Shown: positions 34,865 to 43,380 of the stretch, one piece after another
How the letters are laid out: each line of letters opens with the position of its first letter
Position numbering within the stretch: the first letter of the stretch is position 1
Assembly: GCA_902623995.1 (NCBI GenBank)
Contig: CACNWE010000013.1
Span: 1 to 44,745, forward strand
Source: an uncultured SAR116 cluster alpha proteobacterium
GTDB taxonomy: Bacteria > Pseudomonadota > Alphaproteobacteria > Puniceispirillales > Marisalimonadaceae
Length of the DNA stretch: 44,745 nt
Direction: 5' to 3'
Translations under genes and position numbers: made by a program
Notes under the pieces: generated by a model
What the model was told of the DNA's origin: nothing
What the model saw: the letters and a program-made list of their open reading frames with translations, nothing else
Database searches by the model: none

Positions 34865-35377
34865 ATGAATAAAAGTTATATTGTTAGAAATTTTTTAATA
34901 TTTTTAGGCTGCGTAAGTTTTGTACTTATTTTTCGTTTAATTCCTCACCCACCAAATTTCACACCAGTAATTGCTCTTAGTTTATATCTGCCTTTTATGT
35001 TTGGTGTTTGGTCTATACCTTTTTGTATACTTGGTTTTGCTATAACCGACTATTTTATTGGATTTCACAACCTATTGATTTGGACGTGGGTTGCTTTAGC
35101 TTTTACAGGATATACTTCTAAATTTTGCAAAAAAATGTTTTCAAGAATAGTTTTAAGTTTTATTGGTGCCATTACTTTTTTTATTGTTTCTAATTTCGGT
35201 GTATGGATTTCTGGTTCATATTATGAAATTTCTACCCAAGGTTTATGGAACTGTTATGTAATGGCTATTCCATTTTTCACTAACACGTTATTAAGTACTT
35301 TCCTTTTTGCAGTAATTTTTGAATTATTTATTTCAAGTAAATTTTATTATTTAATTCCAAATTTCTACAAAAAATAA
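34865..35377 (+). CDS. small polytopic membrane protein (DUF6580-like), candidate B12 inner-membrane carrier
   Basis: A 170-residue protein with about five hydrophobic helices and a loop R-L-I-P-H-P-P-N-F-T-P-V near the N-terminus, a motif I associate with the DUF6580 family of putative transport proteins. Size and helix number resemble ECF S-components such as the solitary B12 carrier BtuM. The frame opens with a TTG at 34829, but the ATG at 34865 is preferred because it leaves the charged M-N-K-S before the first helix. It lies 44 bases downstream of the riboswitch-controlled receptor on the same strand, with no terminator between, so it should share B12 control. The transport role is inference from context. 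Confidence 0.7.
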   Translation: MNKSYIVRNFLIFLGCVSFVLIFRLIPHPPNFTPVIALSLYLPFMFGVWSIPFCILGFAITDYFIGFHNLLIWTWVALAFTGYTSKFCKKMFSRIVLSFIGAITFFIVSNFGVWISGSYYEISTQGLWNCYVMAIPFFTNTLLSTFLFAVIFELFISSKFYYLIPNFYKK

Positions 35378-35413
35378 TAAAACTTTTTCAAGCATAAATT
35401 AATTATTCTTTTC

Positions 35414-35442
35414 TTGACCAAAACTTTATCTACCTCTATCAA
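35414..35442 (+). promoter_or_regulatory. promoter of tRNA-Asp
   Basis: TTGACC (35414-35419), 17 bases, then TATCAA (35437-35442), with the tRNA 5' end 20 bases downstream. The -35 is identical to that proposed for tRNA-Leu. Confidence 0.45.
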
Positions 35443-35461
35443 GTATTTATAACCTTTTTTT

Positions 35462-35538
<77 letters not shown>

Positions 35539-35579
35539 TTTTATTAAGTTTTAAATCAAAAATAGAATAATATTAATTT

Positions 35580-36587
35580 TTAATATGATTTGTTCTTTAT
35601 AAAATAGTCCATTCTGTCTACTGACTTCACATTAAATTTAACTTTTTTCTTATCTCTAATTATTTCAAGTTGTATATTAACTCCTATATCTCCTGAATTC
35701 CAAATTGACTTATAAAATTTTTTTACACTACTTACATAATTTCCATTAACTGCATGTATTATATCATTCTTTCTTATGCCAGATATATCTGAAGGTCCAC
35801 CCTTACTTACTCTAGTGACAATAACTTGACCTGAAGAATCATTAGTTGAAATTCCTAAATATGGTTTCATACCTGATTTTGGACGACCATATTTTTTAAG
35901 ATCATTTAAAATTGGCTTTAGGAGGTTTATTGGCACAAACATATTTCCAGGTGTTATAGTACCGGGGGAGGCTGCGTCAGCAACAAAAAGGGAGCCTATA
36001 CCTAATATTTCCCCATCAGAATTAACAAGAGGAGCTCCAGCCCAAGATTGATTCATAGGTAGTGTATAAATTGGTTTTTTCAAGAAATATTCCCACCAAC
36101 CTACAAAAGGTCTTCTTGAGACCATTTTAGCCATTGATCCAATTCCTTTATTAGGTGAGGGAAGAATTAACAAAACATCATCTAATTCAATTTTATCTGA
36201 ATTACCAATTTTTAGCGGAATTAAATTGGCTTTAATTATAGGTGAAACTATTCCAAATCCCGATGAGTGGTCATATCCAGTCAATCTACCAGGTATTTTT
36301 TTCCCATTAGGCAGTCCTATTTTTATGTCGCTTGCTTCAATAACGATGTAACCGATAGTGAGAATATTATTTTGGTCAATTATGACACCGCTCCCTTGAC
36401 GAACTGTGCCAAGACTTTTTGACGTTCTTGCTTCATCAGGAATTATTGTGTCAATACTTACTACTCCATTATAAAAATTTTGAATTTTATCTTTTGTTAA
36501 AGATGATTGATCTGCATATACAATTGAAGATACAAAAAATAATGATATAAAAAAATATTTTTGACAAATACGAAATATATATACCAA
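35580..36587 (-). CDS. HtrA/S1C-like periplasmic protein with PDZ domain, catalytic triad apparently lost
   Basis: The 335-residue protein has a signal peptide (hydrophobic core about 11-23, likely cut after V-Y-A), a trypsin-like domain (about 40-230) and a C-terminal PDZ domain (about 245-325, P-Y-L-G-I-S and G-G-P-S-D-I-S-G-I-R-K-N-D-I-I). It aligns with DegP/DegS landmarks (G-S-G-V-I-I-D; M-N-Q-S-W-A-G-A-P-L-V-N against I-N-P-G-N-S-G-G-P-L-V-N), yet all three catalytic residues differ: His to Tyr80, Asp to Gly110 and Ser to Ala183. It is therefore probably a pseudoprotease: a scaffold, chaperone or sensor. The start is TTG at 36587, six bases after GGGGG. It stands alone. Confidence 0.82.
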   Translation of the reverse strand: MVYIFRICQKYFFISLFFVSSIVYADQSSLTKDKIQNFYNGVVSIDTIIPDEARTSKSLGTVRQGSGVIIDQNNILTIGYIVIEASDIKIGLPNGKKIPGRLTGYDHSSGFGIVSPIIKANLIPLKIGNSDKIELDDVLLILPSPNKGIGSMAKMVSRRPFVGWWEYFLKKPIYTLPMNQSWAGAPLVNSDGEILGIGSLFVADAASPGTITPGNMFVPINLLKPILNDLKKYGRPKSGMKPYLGISTNDSSGQVIVTRVSKGGPSDISGIRKNDIIHAVNGNYVSSVKKFYKSIWNSGDIGVNIQLEIIRDKKKVKFNVKSVDRMDYFIKNKSY

Positions 36588-36748
36588 ATTACACCCCCAT
36601 TAAGTATGATGTAATACAAAATCTACGAGTGGCTATTACAATTTGAATCATAAAATATATTTAATAAATAAAGCAAGGAATTTTAAATTTAATGAATTGC
36701 TTTTTAACTTGTTAATAACTAAAACTATTAAATCATAATTAACTTAAA

Positions 36749-37177
36749 ATGATGGCAAATATGAAGCTTCAATTACACCACATAAATTTGTCCACTGATA
36801 AAGTAGATGAAATGAATGAATTTTATTTAAATGTTATGAAACTTAAAACAGAAACTGAAGGATTACCTGTTTTAGAGAAGGAAAAAGGTTATTCTGGAGA
36901 CGTGGCTTTTGTATCAGACGGTAAAATACAAACACATTTGGCAGAAAAAGATTTAGATGTTTGTTTTAAAACTGGTCATACAATAAATCCACTTGAAAAA
37001 GGTCATATAGCTTATCGAACAGATGACTTAGAAGCTTTTAAAAAACATTTAAATGAATTAAACATCAATTTTTCAGATTGGGGTAAGACTGCAGTAGCAG
37101 GATGGAAACAAATATTTTTTCACGATCCAGATGGAAATGTAATTGAAGTTCACGAAATAGAACAAACACAACGTTAA
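36749..37177 (+). CDS. VOC-superfamily (glyoxalase/dioxygenase-like) protein
   Basis: A 142-residue vicinal-oxygen-chelate protein: paired beta-alpha-beta-beta-beta modules beginning L-H-H-I-N-L-S (first metal-ligand His) and ending F-F-H-D-P-D-G-N-V-I-E-V-H-E (last Glu ligand region). A second His lies in K-G-H-I-A-Y-R. The metal-site pattern fits a glyoxalase I-like or dioxygenase-like enzyme, but substrate is unknown. Three in-frame ATGs occur (36749, 36752, 36761) and no Shine-Dalgarno site is visible, so the exact start is open. It precedes the MFS gene by 39 bases and could be co-transcribed with it. Confidence 0.82.
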   Translation: MMANMKLQLHHINLSTDKVDEMNEFYLNVMKLKTETEGLPVLEKEKGYSGDVAFVSDGKIQTHLAEKDLDVCFKTGHTINPLEKGHIAYRTDDLEAFKKHLNELNINFSDWGKTAVAGWKQIFFHDPDGNVIEVHEIEQTQR

Positions 37178-37216
37178 ATCATAATTTTAAGATCATTATC
37201 AGAATGGCAGTCAAAT

Positions 37217-38398
37217 TTGAAAAAACCCAATATTAATTTGTTGGCAGTAATTGTTGCTTTACCAGTAATTGGAATGACAATTATAGCGCCTGCTTTAACT
37301 ATTATAAAGAATGATCTCAATATATCTTTTGAACATACACAATTAATTTTAACATTATATTTTACTTTCCTAGCTTTTGGTCAAATACTGTCTGGTCCTC
37401 TTTCTGATAAATATGGAAGAAAACCAATTTTAATCTTGGGAGCCTCCATCTACTCAATTTCTGCTTTTTTTGCATTTTTATCATCTAATATAGAAATTTT
37501 ATTAATACTTAGATGTTTTCAAGGATTTGGTGCTGCAGCATGTTTATCTGTTGGAAGAACTATTTTAAGTGATTGTTATGAGATAAAAGAGGCGGCAAAG
37601 GAAATGTCAAAAATGACAGCTATAATGGCAGTCATTCCAATTTCTTGTTTTATCTTTGGAGGATTTCTTGCCGAATTTTTAGGCTGGAGAACTAATTTAC
37701 TCGCTTTAGGATTAATAAGTCTAATTTTGATAATAGCTATGTCATTTTTATTAAATGAGACATTAATAAAAAAAGCTAAAAGTATAAGTTTTAAAAATAT
37801 GTTTATAGTTTATGAAAGATTATTAAGGAACTTTTCTTTTAATTTTTTTACGATAACTACTGCAATGCAGACTTCAATGTTCTTTGCAATGAATGGTTTC
37901 ATGCCATATGAGTTTGAAAGAAAAGGAGTTAGTATGTCAGAGTTTGGAATATGGTTTTCGTTTACATCTTTTGGATATATTTTTGGAAATATTATAAATA
38001 GCCAATTAAGTCCAAAAGTGGGTTTGGAAAGAATGTGTCTATTGGGAACAGTTTGCTCTTTTTGCACAGTATTAATATTTTTTGGGAATTATAATTTATT
38101 CCAAAATGGTCCTCTTGTTTTATCATTAATCTGTATGTTGTTTGGATGTTCAAATGGCTTCGCAGTAGCAAATAGTATGACTGGGGCAATAAATTCATCT
38201 AAACTAAACAAAGGTGCAGCCAGTGGTTTAATGGGTGCTTTTCAAGTTGGTTCGGGGGGGCTAGCTGGTTTCCTTATAATATATTTTGGAGGAGCTCAAA
38301 ATTTTAATATATGTCTATATGCATTATTTATTATGTCAGGTATTTCGATAATATCCTCTTATCTAATATTACAAATAAAAAAAATGAGTATTATATAA
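37217..38398 (+). CDS. MFS transporter, Bcr/CflA-like drug:H+ antiporter family
   Basis: A 393-residue inner-membrane protein with about 12 helices. MFS motif A is G-P-L-S-D-K-Y-G-R-K-P in the loop after helix 2, and the helix 4 region reads L-R-C-F-Q-G-F-G-A-A-A-C. This matches the Bcr/CflA branch of 12-helix efflux carriers; export of a metabolite rather than a drug is quite possible given its neighbours. The start is a TTG at 37217; a nearby ATG at 37204 is in another frame and stops early. The stop codon is immediately followed by the ATG of the amidohydrolase, so the two are translated together. Confidence 0.85.
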   Translation: MKKPNINLLAVIVALPVIGMTIIAPALTIIKNDLNISFEHTQLILTLYFTFLAFGQILSGPLSDKYGRKPILILGASIYSISAFFAFLSSNIEILLILRCFQGFGAAACLSVGRTILSDCYEIKEAAKEMSKMTAIMAVIPISCFIFGGFLAEFLGWRTNLLALGLISLILIIAMSFLLNETLIKKAKSISFKNMFIVYERLLRNFSFNFFTITTAMQTSMFFAMNGFMPYEFERKGVSMSEFGIWFSFTSFGYIFGNIINSQLSPKVGLERMCLLGTVCSFCTVLIFFGNYNLFQNGPLVLSLICMLFGCSNGFAVANSMTGAINSSKLNKGAASGLMGAFQVGSGGLAGFLIIYFGGAQNFNICLYALFIMSGISIISSYLILQIKKMSII

Positions 38399-39331
38399 AT
38401 GTCCGGTATTCAAAATATTGAAATAGTAGACTCACATCATCATTTCTGGGATTTAGATAAGAATTATTATCCTTTCTTATGTGACAAAATAGATCCAGAT
38501 TTTTTTTTGGGTAACTACGAAATAATTAGACAAAATTATCTTCCTGTTAATTATGAAAAGGACATAATAAATCATAATGTTATTGGCACTATTCATTGTG
38601 AAGCAGAGTGGGATAGGAATGACCAAGTTGGTGAGACAAAATGGATAGAGAATTTAGCTAAGAGAAATAAATTTCCAAATGCTATTATAGGTCATGCTTG
38701 GTTCCATACAAAAAATACAGAGACAATAATCGCTGAACAAGCAAGTTTTAATATGGTTAAGAGTATACGCTCAAAACCAAATGTAAAATTTGCAAAAAAT
38801 ACTACTGATTATAAATATGATGGTTCTATGCAAGATACGAAATGGAGAAACGGTTTAAAATTACTAGAAAAATATAATTTAAATTATGATTTAAGAGTTC
38901 CTTCATGGCATTTAGTAGAAGCAGTTGAAATTGTAAGGTTAATACCAAATACTAAAGTCATTATTAATCATTGTGGTTTTCCCTGGGATAGATCTGTTGA
39001 TGGAATGGAATTTTGGCGAAAAGGGATAAAAGCATTATCCTTAGAGCCTAATACATTTATAAAATTATCTGAATTTGGCGTAAAAGGAGAGGAGTGGAAT
39101 TTAAACGAGAATGCGAGTATAATTTACGAATTAATAGATTTGTTTAGTCCCAAAAGATGTATGTTTGCAAGCAATTTTCCTGTTAGTAAACTTAAAATAA
39201 CATTTAATAATTTATTTAATAATTATAAAAAAATTGTAGAAAAATTCTCAATAGATGAGAAGAAATATTTGTTTTCAGAAACTGCCATTGAGGCTTATAA
39301 TTTAGATAAATCATTGTTAAAGAAAAATTAA
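38399..39331 (+). CDS. amidohydrolase-2 family protein (lactonase-like, COG3618 type)
   Basis: A TIM-barrel metal-dependent hydrolase of 310 residues. The N-terminal D-S-H-H-H-F-W-D motif (about 11-18) is characteristic of the COG3618 group, which includes L-fucono- and L-rhamnonolactonases; I-I-N-H-C-G in the middle and F-A-S-N-F-P-V near the C-terminus match the later strand motifs. Usual members keep an Asn/Asp there as here. The substrate is unknown; a sugar lactone would suit the sugar-acid kinase gene (dgoK) at the window end. ATG begins directly after the MFS stop, so both belong to one operon. Confidence 0.85.
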   Translation: MSGIQNIEIVDSHHHFWDLDKNYYPFLCDKIDPDFFLGNYEIIRQNYLPVNYEKDIINHNVIGTIHCEAEWDRNDQVGETKWIENLAKRNKFPNAIIGHAWFHTKNTETIIAEQASFNMVKSIRSKPNVKFAKNTTDYKYDGSMQDTKWRNGLKLLEKYNLNYDLRVPSWHLVEAVEIVRLIPNTKVIINHCGFPWDRSVDGMEFWRKGIKALSLEPNTFIKLSEFGVKGEEWNLNENASIIYELIDLFSPKRCMFASNFPVSKLKITFNNLFNNYKKIVEKFSIDEKKYLFSETAIEAYNLDKSLLKKN

Positions 39332-39405
39332 TTTCATGCACATTACTCAATAATTTAATATTATTTTTTTTTGTGTTAATTATTATATTTCATATGGAGT
39401 TATGA

Positions 39406-40539
39406 TTGAGTATTCAATTTACTGATATTGTTAATAAATTGCCAGCCTCTGTACCTTTTGTAGGTCCGGAAGCTCAAGAAAGAAGTATTGATCAACTTTT
39501 CAAAGCACGTATTGGGGCTAATGAGAGTGTTTTTGGGCCTTCAGAAAAAGCAATTTCAGCTATGAAAAAATACTTAAGTGAAGTCTGGATGTATGGTGAT
39601 CCAGAGAACTTTGATTTAAAACATGCGCTGGCAAAAAAACATAAAGTAAATTTTGAAAACATTGTTGTAGGTGAAGGAATTGATGGTTTACTTGGATATT
39701 TAGTTAGACTGATAATAGAAAAAGGGGATAATGTTGTTACTACTGATGGCGCGTATCCAACTTTTAATTATCATGTAGAGGGATTTGGAGGAAATCTACA
39801 TAAGGTACCTTTCTGTAATAACACGGAGGACTTGCATAATTTACTTGATAAAGTTAAAGAAACGTCAGCAAAGATTTTATATGTATCGAATCCTAACAAT
39901 CCGATGGGAACAGTCAATAAACTATCAGATGTTCAAACATTAATCCAGAATCTTCCAAAGACCACCTTGTTATGCTTGGATGAAGCCTATATTGATTTTG
40001 TTGATGATAATTTTGTACCTAAAATTTCATTGGACACAAAAAATGTTATAAGAATGAGAACTTTTTCAAAAGCATATGGAATGGCTGGATTAAGGGTTGG
40101 GTACGCAATAGGAGAAAAAGACTTAATCCTGAATTTTGAAAAAATAAGAAACCATTTTGGCATGTCAAGAATTTCTCAAGTAGGCGCATTAGCTGCGCTA
40201 GAAGATTATGAGTTTATCAGTGATGTAATTAATAAAGTAAAATTATCGAGAAATAGAATTGCTGAAATTGCAAATAATAATAATTGTAAATTCATTCCTT
40301 CTTTTACAAATTTTGTAGCAATTGATTGTTTAAAAGATAGTAAATTTGCAAAAAAAGTACTAGAGCATTTAATTAATAACGGTGTTTTTGTAAGAATGCC
40401 ATATTCATATCCACAAAATAGGTGTATAAGAGTGTCAGTAGGATTAGATAAAGATATTGATTTATTTGAAAAATATTTTCCGGTAGCATTAAAAGAAAAC
40501 TATTTAAAACAATATTTCTCAAATCCTAAACTGTATTGA
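39406..40539 (+). CDS. HisC-like PLP-dependent aminotransferase
   Basis: A fold-type I enzyme of 377 residues close to histidinol-phosphate aminotransferase: G-A-N-E-S-V-F-G-P-S near the N-terminus, S-N-P-N-N-P-M-G (161-168), L-D-E-A-Y-I-D-F (191-198) and Schiff-base K222 in R-T-F-S-K-A-Y-G-M-A-G-L-R-V-G-Y. HisC paralogues often act on aromatic or other amino acids, and no other his gene is near, so the true substrate is open. The start is TTG at 39406 with GGAG six bases upstream; an overlapping ATG at 39402 is out of frame. It is followed by the aldehyde dehydrogenase after 29 bases. Confidence 0.83.
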   Translation: MSIQFTDIVNKLPASVPFVGPEAQERSIDQLFKARIGANESVFGPSEKAISAMKKYLSEVWMYGDPENFDLKHALAKKHKVNFENIVVGEGIDGLLGYLVRLIIEKGDNVVTTDGAYPTFNYHVEGFGGNLHKVPFCNNTEDLHNLLDKVKETSAKILYVSNPNNPMGTVNKLSDVQTLIQNLPKTTLLCLDEAYIDFVDDNFVPKISLDTKNVIRMRTFSKAYGMAGLRVGYAIGEKDLILNFEKIRNHFGMSRISQVGALAALEDYEFISDVINKVKLSRNRIAEIANNNNCKFIPSFTNFVAIDCLKDSKFAKKVLEHLINNGVFVRMPYSYPQNRCIRVSVGLDKDIDLFEKYFPVALKENYLKQYFSNPKLY

Positions 40540-40568
40540 TTAATTTAAATAAACTAGGGAGTTTTTAC

Positions 40569-42014
40569 ATGTCAACCAATTATCCAGATACCCATCTTTT
40601 TCTTAATGGAGAATGGAGAGAAGCTGTAGCAAAAGAGAGTCTTGAAATTATAAATCCAGCAACTGAAGAAGTTATTGGTAAAGTGTCGCATGCTAGAAAA
40701 GAAGATTTAAATATCGCTCTAACTGCTGCTGAAAAAGCTTTTGATAGTTGGAAAAATGTTTCTGCTTACGAAAGATCAAAAATTTTAAGAAAGGCAGCTG
40801 ACATAGTTCGAAGTAAGGCAGATCACATCGCTACACTTATGACTATGGAACAAGGTAAACCAGTCATTGAAGCCAAGATGGAAACAATGGGAGCAGCCGA
40901 TTCAATTGATTGGTATGCTGAAGAGGGAAGGCGTGCTTATGGAAGGATAATTCCTTCAAGAGCGCCTGAAGGAGTTTACCAATTTGTTTTCAAAGAACCA
41001 GTTGGTGTAGTAGCAGCTTTTACTCCTTGGAATTTTCCTTTAAATCAAGTTGTAAAAAAAGTCGCTGCGGCGTTTGCTGCTGGTTGTACTGCGATTGTAA
41101 AAGGACCTGAAGAAACACCAGCAAGTGTTGCTGAGTTGATTAAGGCTTTTGATGAAGCCGGAATGCCTAAGGGTTCAATAAATTTAGTATATGGTATACC
41201 CGCTGAAATTTCTGAATATTTAATTGCCCATCCTATTGTAAGAAAAGTTACCTTTACGGGCTCAACAGCAGTCGGAAAATTATTAGCTTCTCAAGCTGGA
41301 ACTCACATGAAAAGAGTTACTATGGAACTCGGTGGTCATTCTCCTGCTATTGTTTGTGAAGATGCAGATGTAAAGACAGCCGTAAAAATATTAAGTGCAA
41401 ATAAGTTTAGAAATGCAGGACAGGTCTGTATTTCACCAACCAGGTTTTTAGTGCATGATTCAGTTTATGATGAATTTGTTGACGGATTTGTCAAACAAGC
41501 TGAGACACTTAATGTTGGCAACGGACTTGAAGATGGAGTTAAAATGGGTCCTCTAGCTCATGACAGAAGACTAACTGCAATTGAGGGTTTTGTAGCTGAC
41601 GCAGTTGAGAACGGGGCAAAAATTTTAACTGGTGGTAAAAGAAAAGGTAATAAAGGTTACTTTTTTGAACCAACTGTAATGACTAATGTCAGTAAAGAAT
41701 CTAGGATCATGAATGAAGAACCTTTTGGCCCACTAGCGCCAATAAATTCATTTAGTTCAATTGATGAAGTTGTAGAAGAATCTAACCGTTTAAATTATGG
41801 TTTAGCTGCCTACGCATATACAAACTCTGCAAAAACTGCTCAAGATTTAGGTCAAAAAATTGAAAGTGGACAAGTATCAATTAACCACCATGGTTTAGGG
41901 TTAGTAGACACTCCATTTGGTGGTGTAAAAGATTCTGGATATGGATCAGAAGGTGGACCAGAAGGACTAGATGCCTACATGACTACAAAATTAGTTTCAC
42001 AAACTGGTTTATAA
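40569..42014 (+). CDS. NAD(P)-dependent aldehyde dehydrogenase, succinate-semialdehyde dehydrogenase type
   Basis: Oxidises an aldehyde to the acid. The 481-residue enzyme has all ALDH landmarks: T-P-W-N-F-P-L-N, F-T-G-S-T-A-V-G-K, general base E253 in M-E-L-G-G-H and catalytic C287 in G-Q-V-C-I-S-P, with the usual 34-residue spacing. Overall it looks like GabD or 2-oxoglutarate-semialdehyde dehydrogenase; these are not separable by eye. The ATG at 40569 has AGGGAG seven bases upstream, better than the TTG at 40536 that overlaps the preceding gene. A terminator follows, closing the unit. Confidence 0.9.
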   Translation: MSTNYPDTHLFLNGEWREAVAKESLEIINPATEEVIGKVSHARKEDLNIALTAAEKAFDSWKNVSAYERSKILRKAADIVRSKADHIATLMTMEQGKPVIEAKMETMGAADSIDWYAEEGRRAYGRIIPSRAPEGVYQFVFKEPVGVVAAFTPWNFPLNQVVKKVAAAFAAGCTAIVKGPEETPASVAELIKAFDEAGMPKGSINLVYGIPAEISEYLIAHPIVRKVTFTGSTAVGKLLASQAGTHMKRVTMELGGHSPAIVCEDADVKTAVKILSANKFRNAGQVCISPTRFLVHDSVYDEFVDGFVKQAETLNVGNGLEDGVKMGPLAHDRRLTAIEGFVADAVENGAKILTGGKRKGNKGYFFEPTVMTNVSKESRIMNEEPFGPLAPINSFSSIDEVVEESNRLNYGLAAYAYTNSAKTAQDLGQKIESGQVSINHHGLGLVDTPFGGVKDSGYGSEGGPEGLDAYMTTKLVSQTGL

Positions 42015-42036
42015 TTAGTTATAATATAAAATAATG

Positions 42037-42064
42037 AAAGTAGCCTTCCTAGGCTGCTTTTTTT
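42037..42064 (+). terminator. intrinsic terminator after the aldehyde dehydrogenase gene
   Basis: Stem AAAGTAGCCT / AGGCTGCTTT (one T-G wobble) with loop TCCT, followed by a run of T residues to 42064, 22 bases after the stop codon. Confidence 0.85.
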
Positions 42065-42145
42065 GTGTAAAAGAAAATTTTTTATTTAAAAATAATCAAA
42101 ATTAATTTAGCATTAAATTGCATATTTTTTATAGGAAATTAATTT

Positions 42146-42967
42146 ATGGAATGGGTACCCGCACCAACACCAATAAATGAAAACAGAAGAGCTCAAGCTA
42201 CTGAGAAAACTGGAATAATAGGGACTGACCAAGTCTATTTGTTCGACATTTATTTGGAAATAGCAAAAGATATTAGTGGTTATGAAGGTGGAAGTTTTAG
42301 CCTATATGATTCTAAAAATCAGTGTAGTATCTCGGCTATTGGCTTTGAAAAAGAACTTCATCAAAAAAATGACAAAGCAGATAGTATATGCTCATATGTT
42401 TTACTTGAAAAAAATCCTTTAGTTGTATTTGATCTAAAAAAACATGACATTTTTAAATATCATCCAGCTGCAACATCTGGAATGTGCCACAGTTATTGTG
42501 GTTTTCCAGTAAGGAATAAAGATGGATATGCATTAGGTACATTTTGCTTGCTTAATTTTACTGAAGTTAAAGAAATATCATCTGAAAAAATTGAATTAGT
42601 TGAAAAATTAGTTTCTAGATTAGCCCTTCAAATAGATACTCAAACCGAGCAGAAAGAATTGACATCACAAAAAATTTCAAAATCAATTGATGTTTTTCTT
42701 GATAGTAATTCAGAATTCCAAATTAATGATTATAAAAGCTTTATAGATATTTGTAGTGGTCTTAACTTACCTAAAGAAAATGCAGTCAATCTTATCAAAA
42801 ATGGTTTGTGTGAACTTAAAAATAATGCAGTTATTCTTTCATCTGCAGGTAATGAACTGCAGGAAAAAATGAATATATTTACTAAAGTTCATAATCAGAT
42901 AAAGGTTGAAGGTAATGAGGCTAATACGTTAATAGATAACGCACTTGATAAGTTAGGTGAATTATAA
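42146..42967 (+). CDS. GAF-domain sensory protein
   Basis: A 273-residue soluble protein. The N-terminal two-thirds (about 20-165) is a GAF domain: D-S-I-C-S-Y-V-L-L-E, then L-V-V-F-D-L-K-K-H, and C-G-F-P-V-R-N-K-D-G-Y-A-L-G-T-F-C-L-L-N, the usual end of the fold. Several cysteines and a histidine line the pocket (S-G-M-C-H-S-Y-C-G), which would allow redox, haem, metal or bilin-type ligand sensing, but nothing proves it. The C-terminal about 90 residues are helical with no known output domain. It overlaps the next gene by one base (stop TAA and start ATG share an A), implying coupled translation. Confidence 0.78.
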   Translation: MEWVPAPTPINENRRAQATEKTGIIGTDQVYLFDIYLEIAKDISGYEGGSFSLYDSKNQCSISAIGFEKELHQKNDKADSICSYVLLEKNPLVVFDLKKHDIFKYHPAATSGMCHSYCGFPVRNKDGYALGTFCLLNFTEVKEISSEKIELVEKLVSRLALQIDTQTEQKELTSQKISKSIDVFLDSNSEFQINDYKSFIDICSGLNLPKENAVNLIKNGLCELKNNAVILSSAGNELQEKMNIFTKVHNQIKVEGNEANTLIDNALDKLGEL

Positions 42968-43299
42968 TGTTTGCAAAGGTATATCAATATAAATTTGGAA
43001 CAGTCGCAGAAGCAAAAGTTGCAGCATCATTCTGTGCAGATAACTTAGGGAAGAAAATCAGTAAGTACAAATTTCAATCATTAAATGTAATGATTGGAAA
43101 AGAGGGTGACTTATCAATTTTCATAAAATTTGACACGATTGACAGACTCAAAAAATATGAATCTGAATCGGATGAGTTCATAAAAGAATTAAAACAAACA
43201 TTTGTGTTTAAAGAAAATCAATACGCTGGAGTTTTTGTTTATAACTATGAAGCTGAAGCGACTTCATCTGAAATTAAAATTACAACACCAGCTGCGTAA
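42967..43299 (+). CDS. unrecognised 110-residue protein coupled to the GAF gene
   Basis: No family recognised. The sequence alternates strands and helices (V-Y-Q-Y-K-F-G, then A-K-V-A-A-S-F-C-A-D-N-L, L-N-V-M-I-G, S-I-F-I-K-F-D, and a charged helix) and ends in a flexible S/T/A tail; the pattern suggests a small ferredoxin-like or dimeric alpha/beta-barrel fold of the ABM sort. No signal peptide or membrane segment. Its ATG overlaps the stop of the GAF gene by one base, so the two proteins are probably made in step and may interact. The double-CNB gene follows after about 80 bases. Confidence 0.7.
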   Translation: MFAKVYQYKFGTVAEAKVAASFCADNLGKKISKYKFQSLNVMIGKEGDLSIFIKFDTIDRLKKYESESDEFIKELKQTFVFKENQYAGVFVYNYEAEATSSEIKITTPAA

Positions 43300-43380
43300 A
43301 AATTTTTCAGATTAAATTTATTTACCAGAGATTTTTTCTAAATTTAATTATAAAAAATTATAAAATTGACTGAGGTTATC

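Noticed and set aside
36670-36703. Inverted repeat AAAGCAA ... TTGCTTT between the HtrA-like and VOC genes
   Set aside because: The loop is 20 bases and A/T-only; it lies between two gene starts where no terminator is needed, and no regulator is known to fit.
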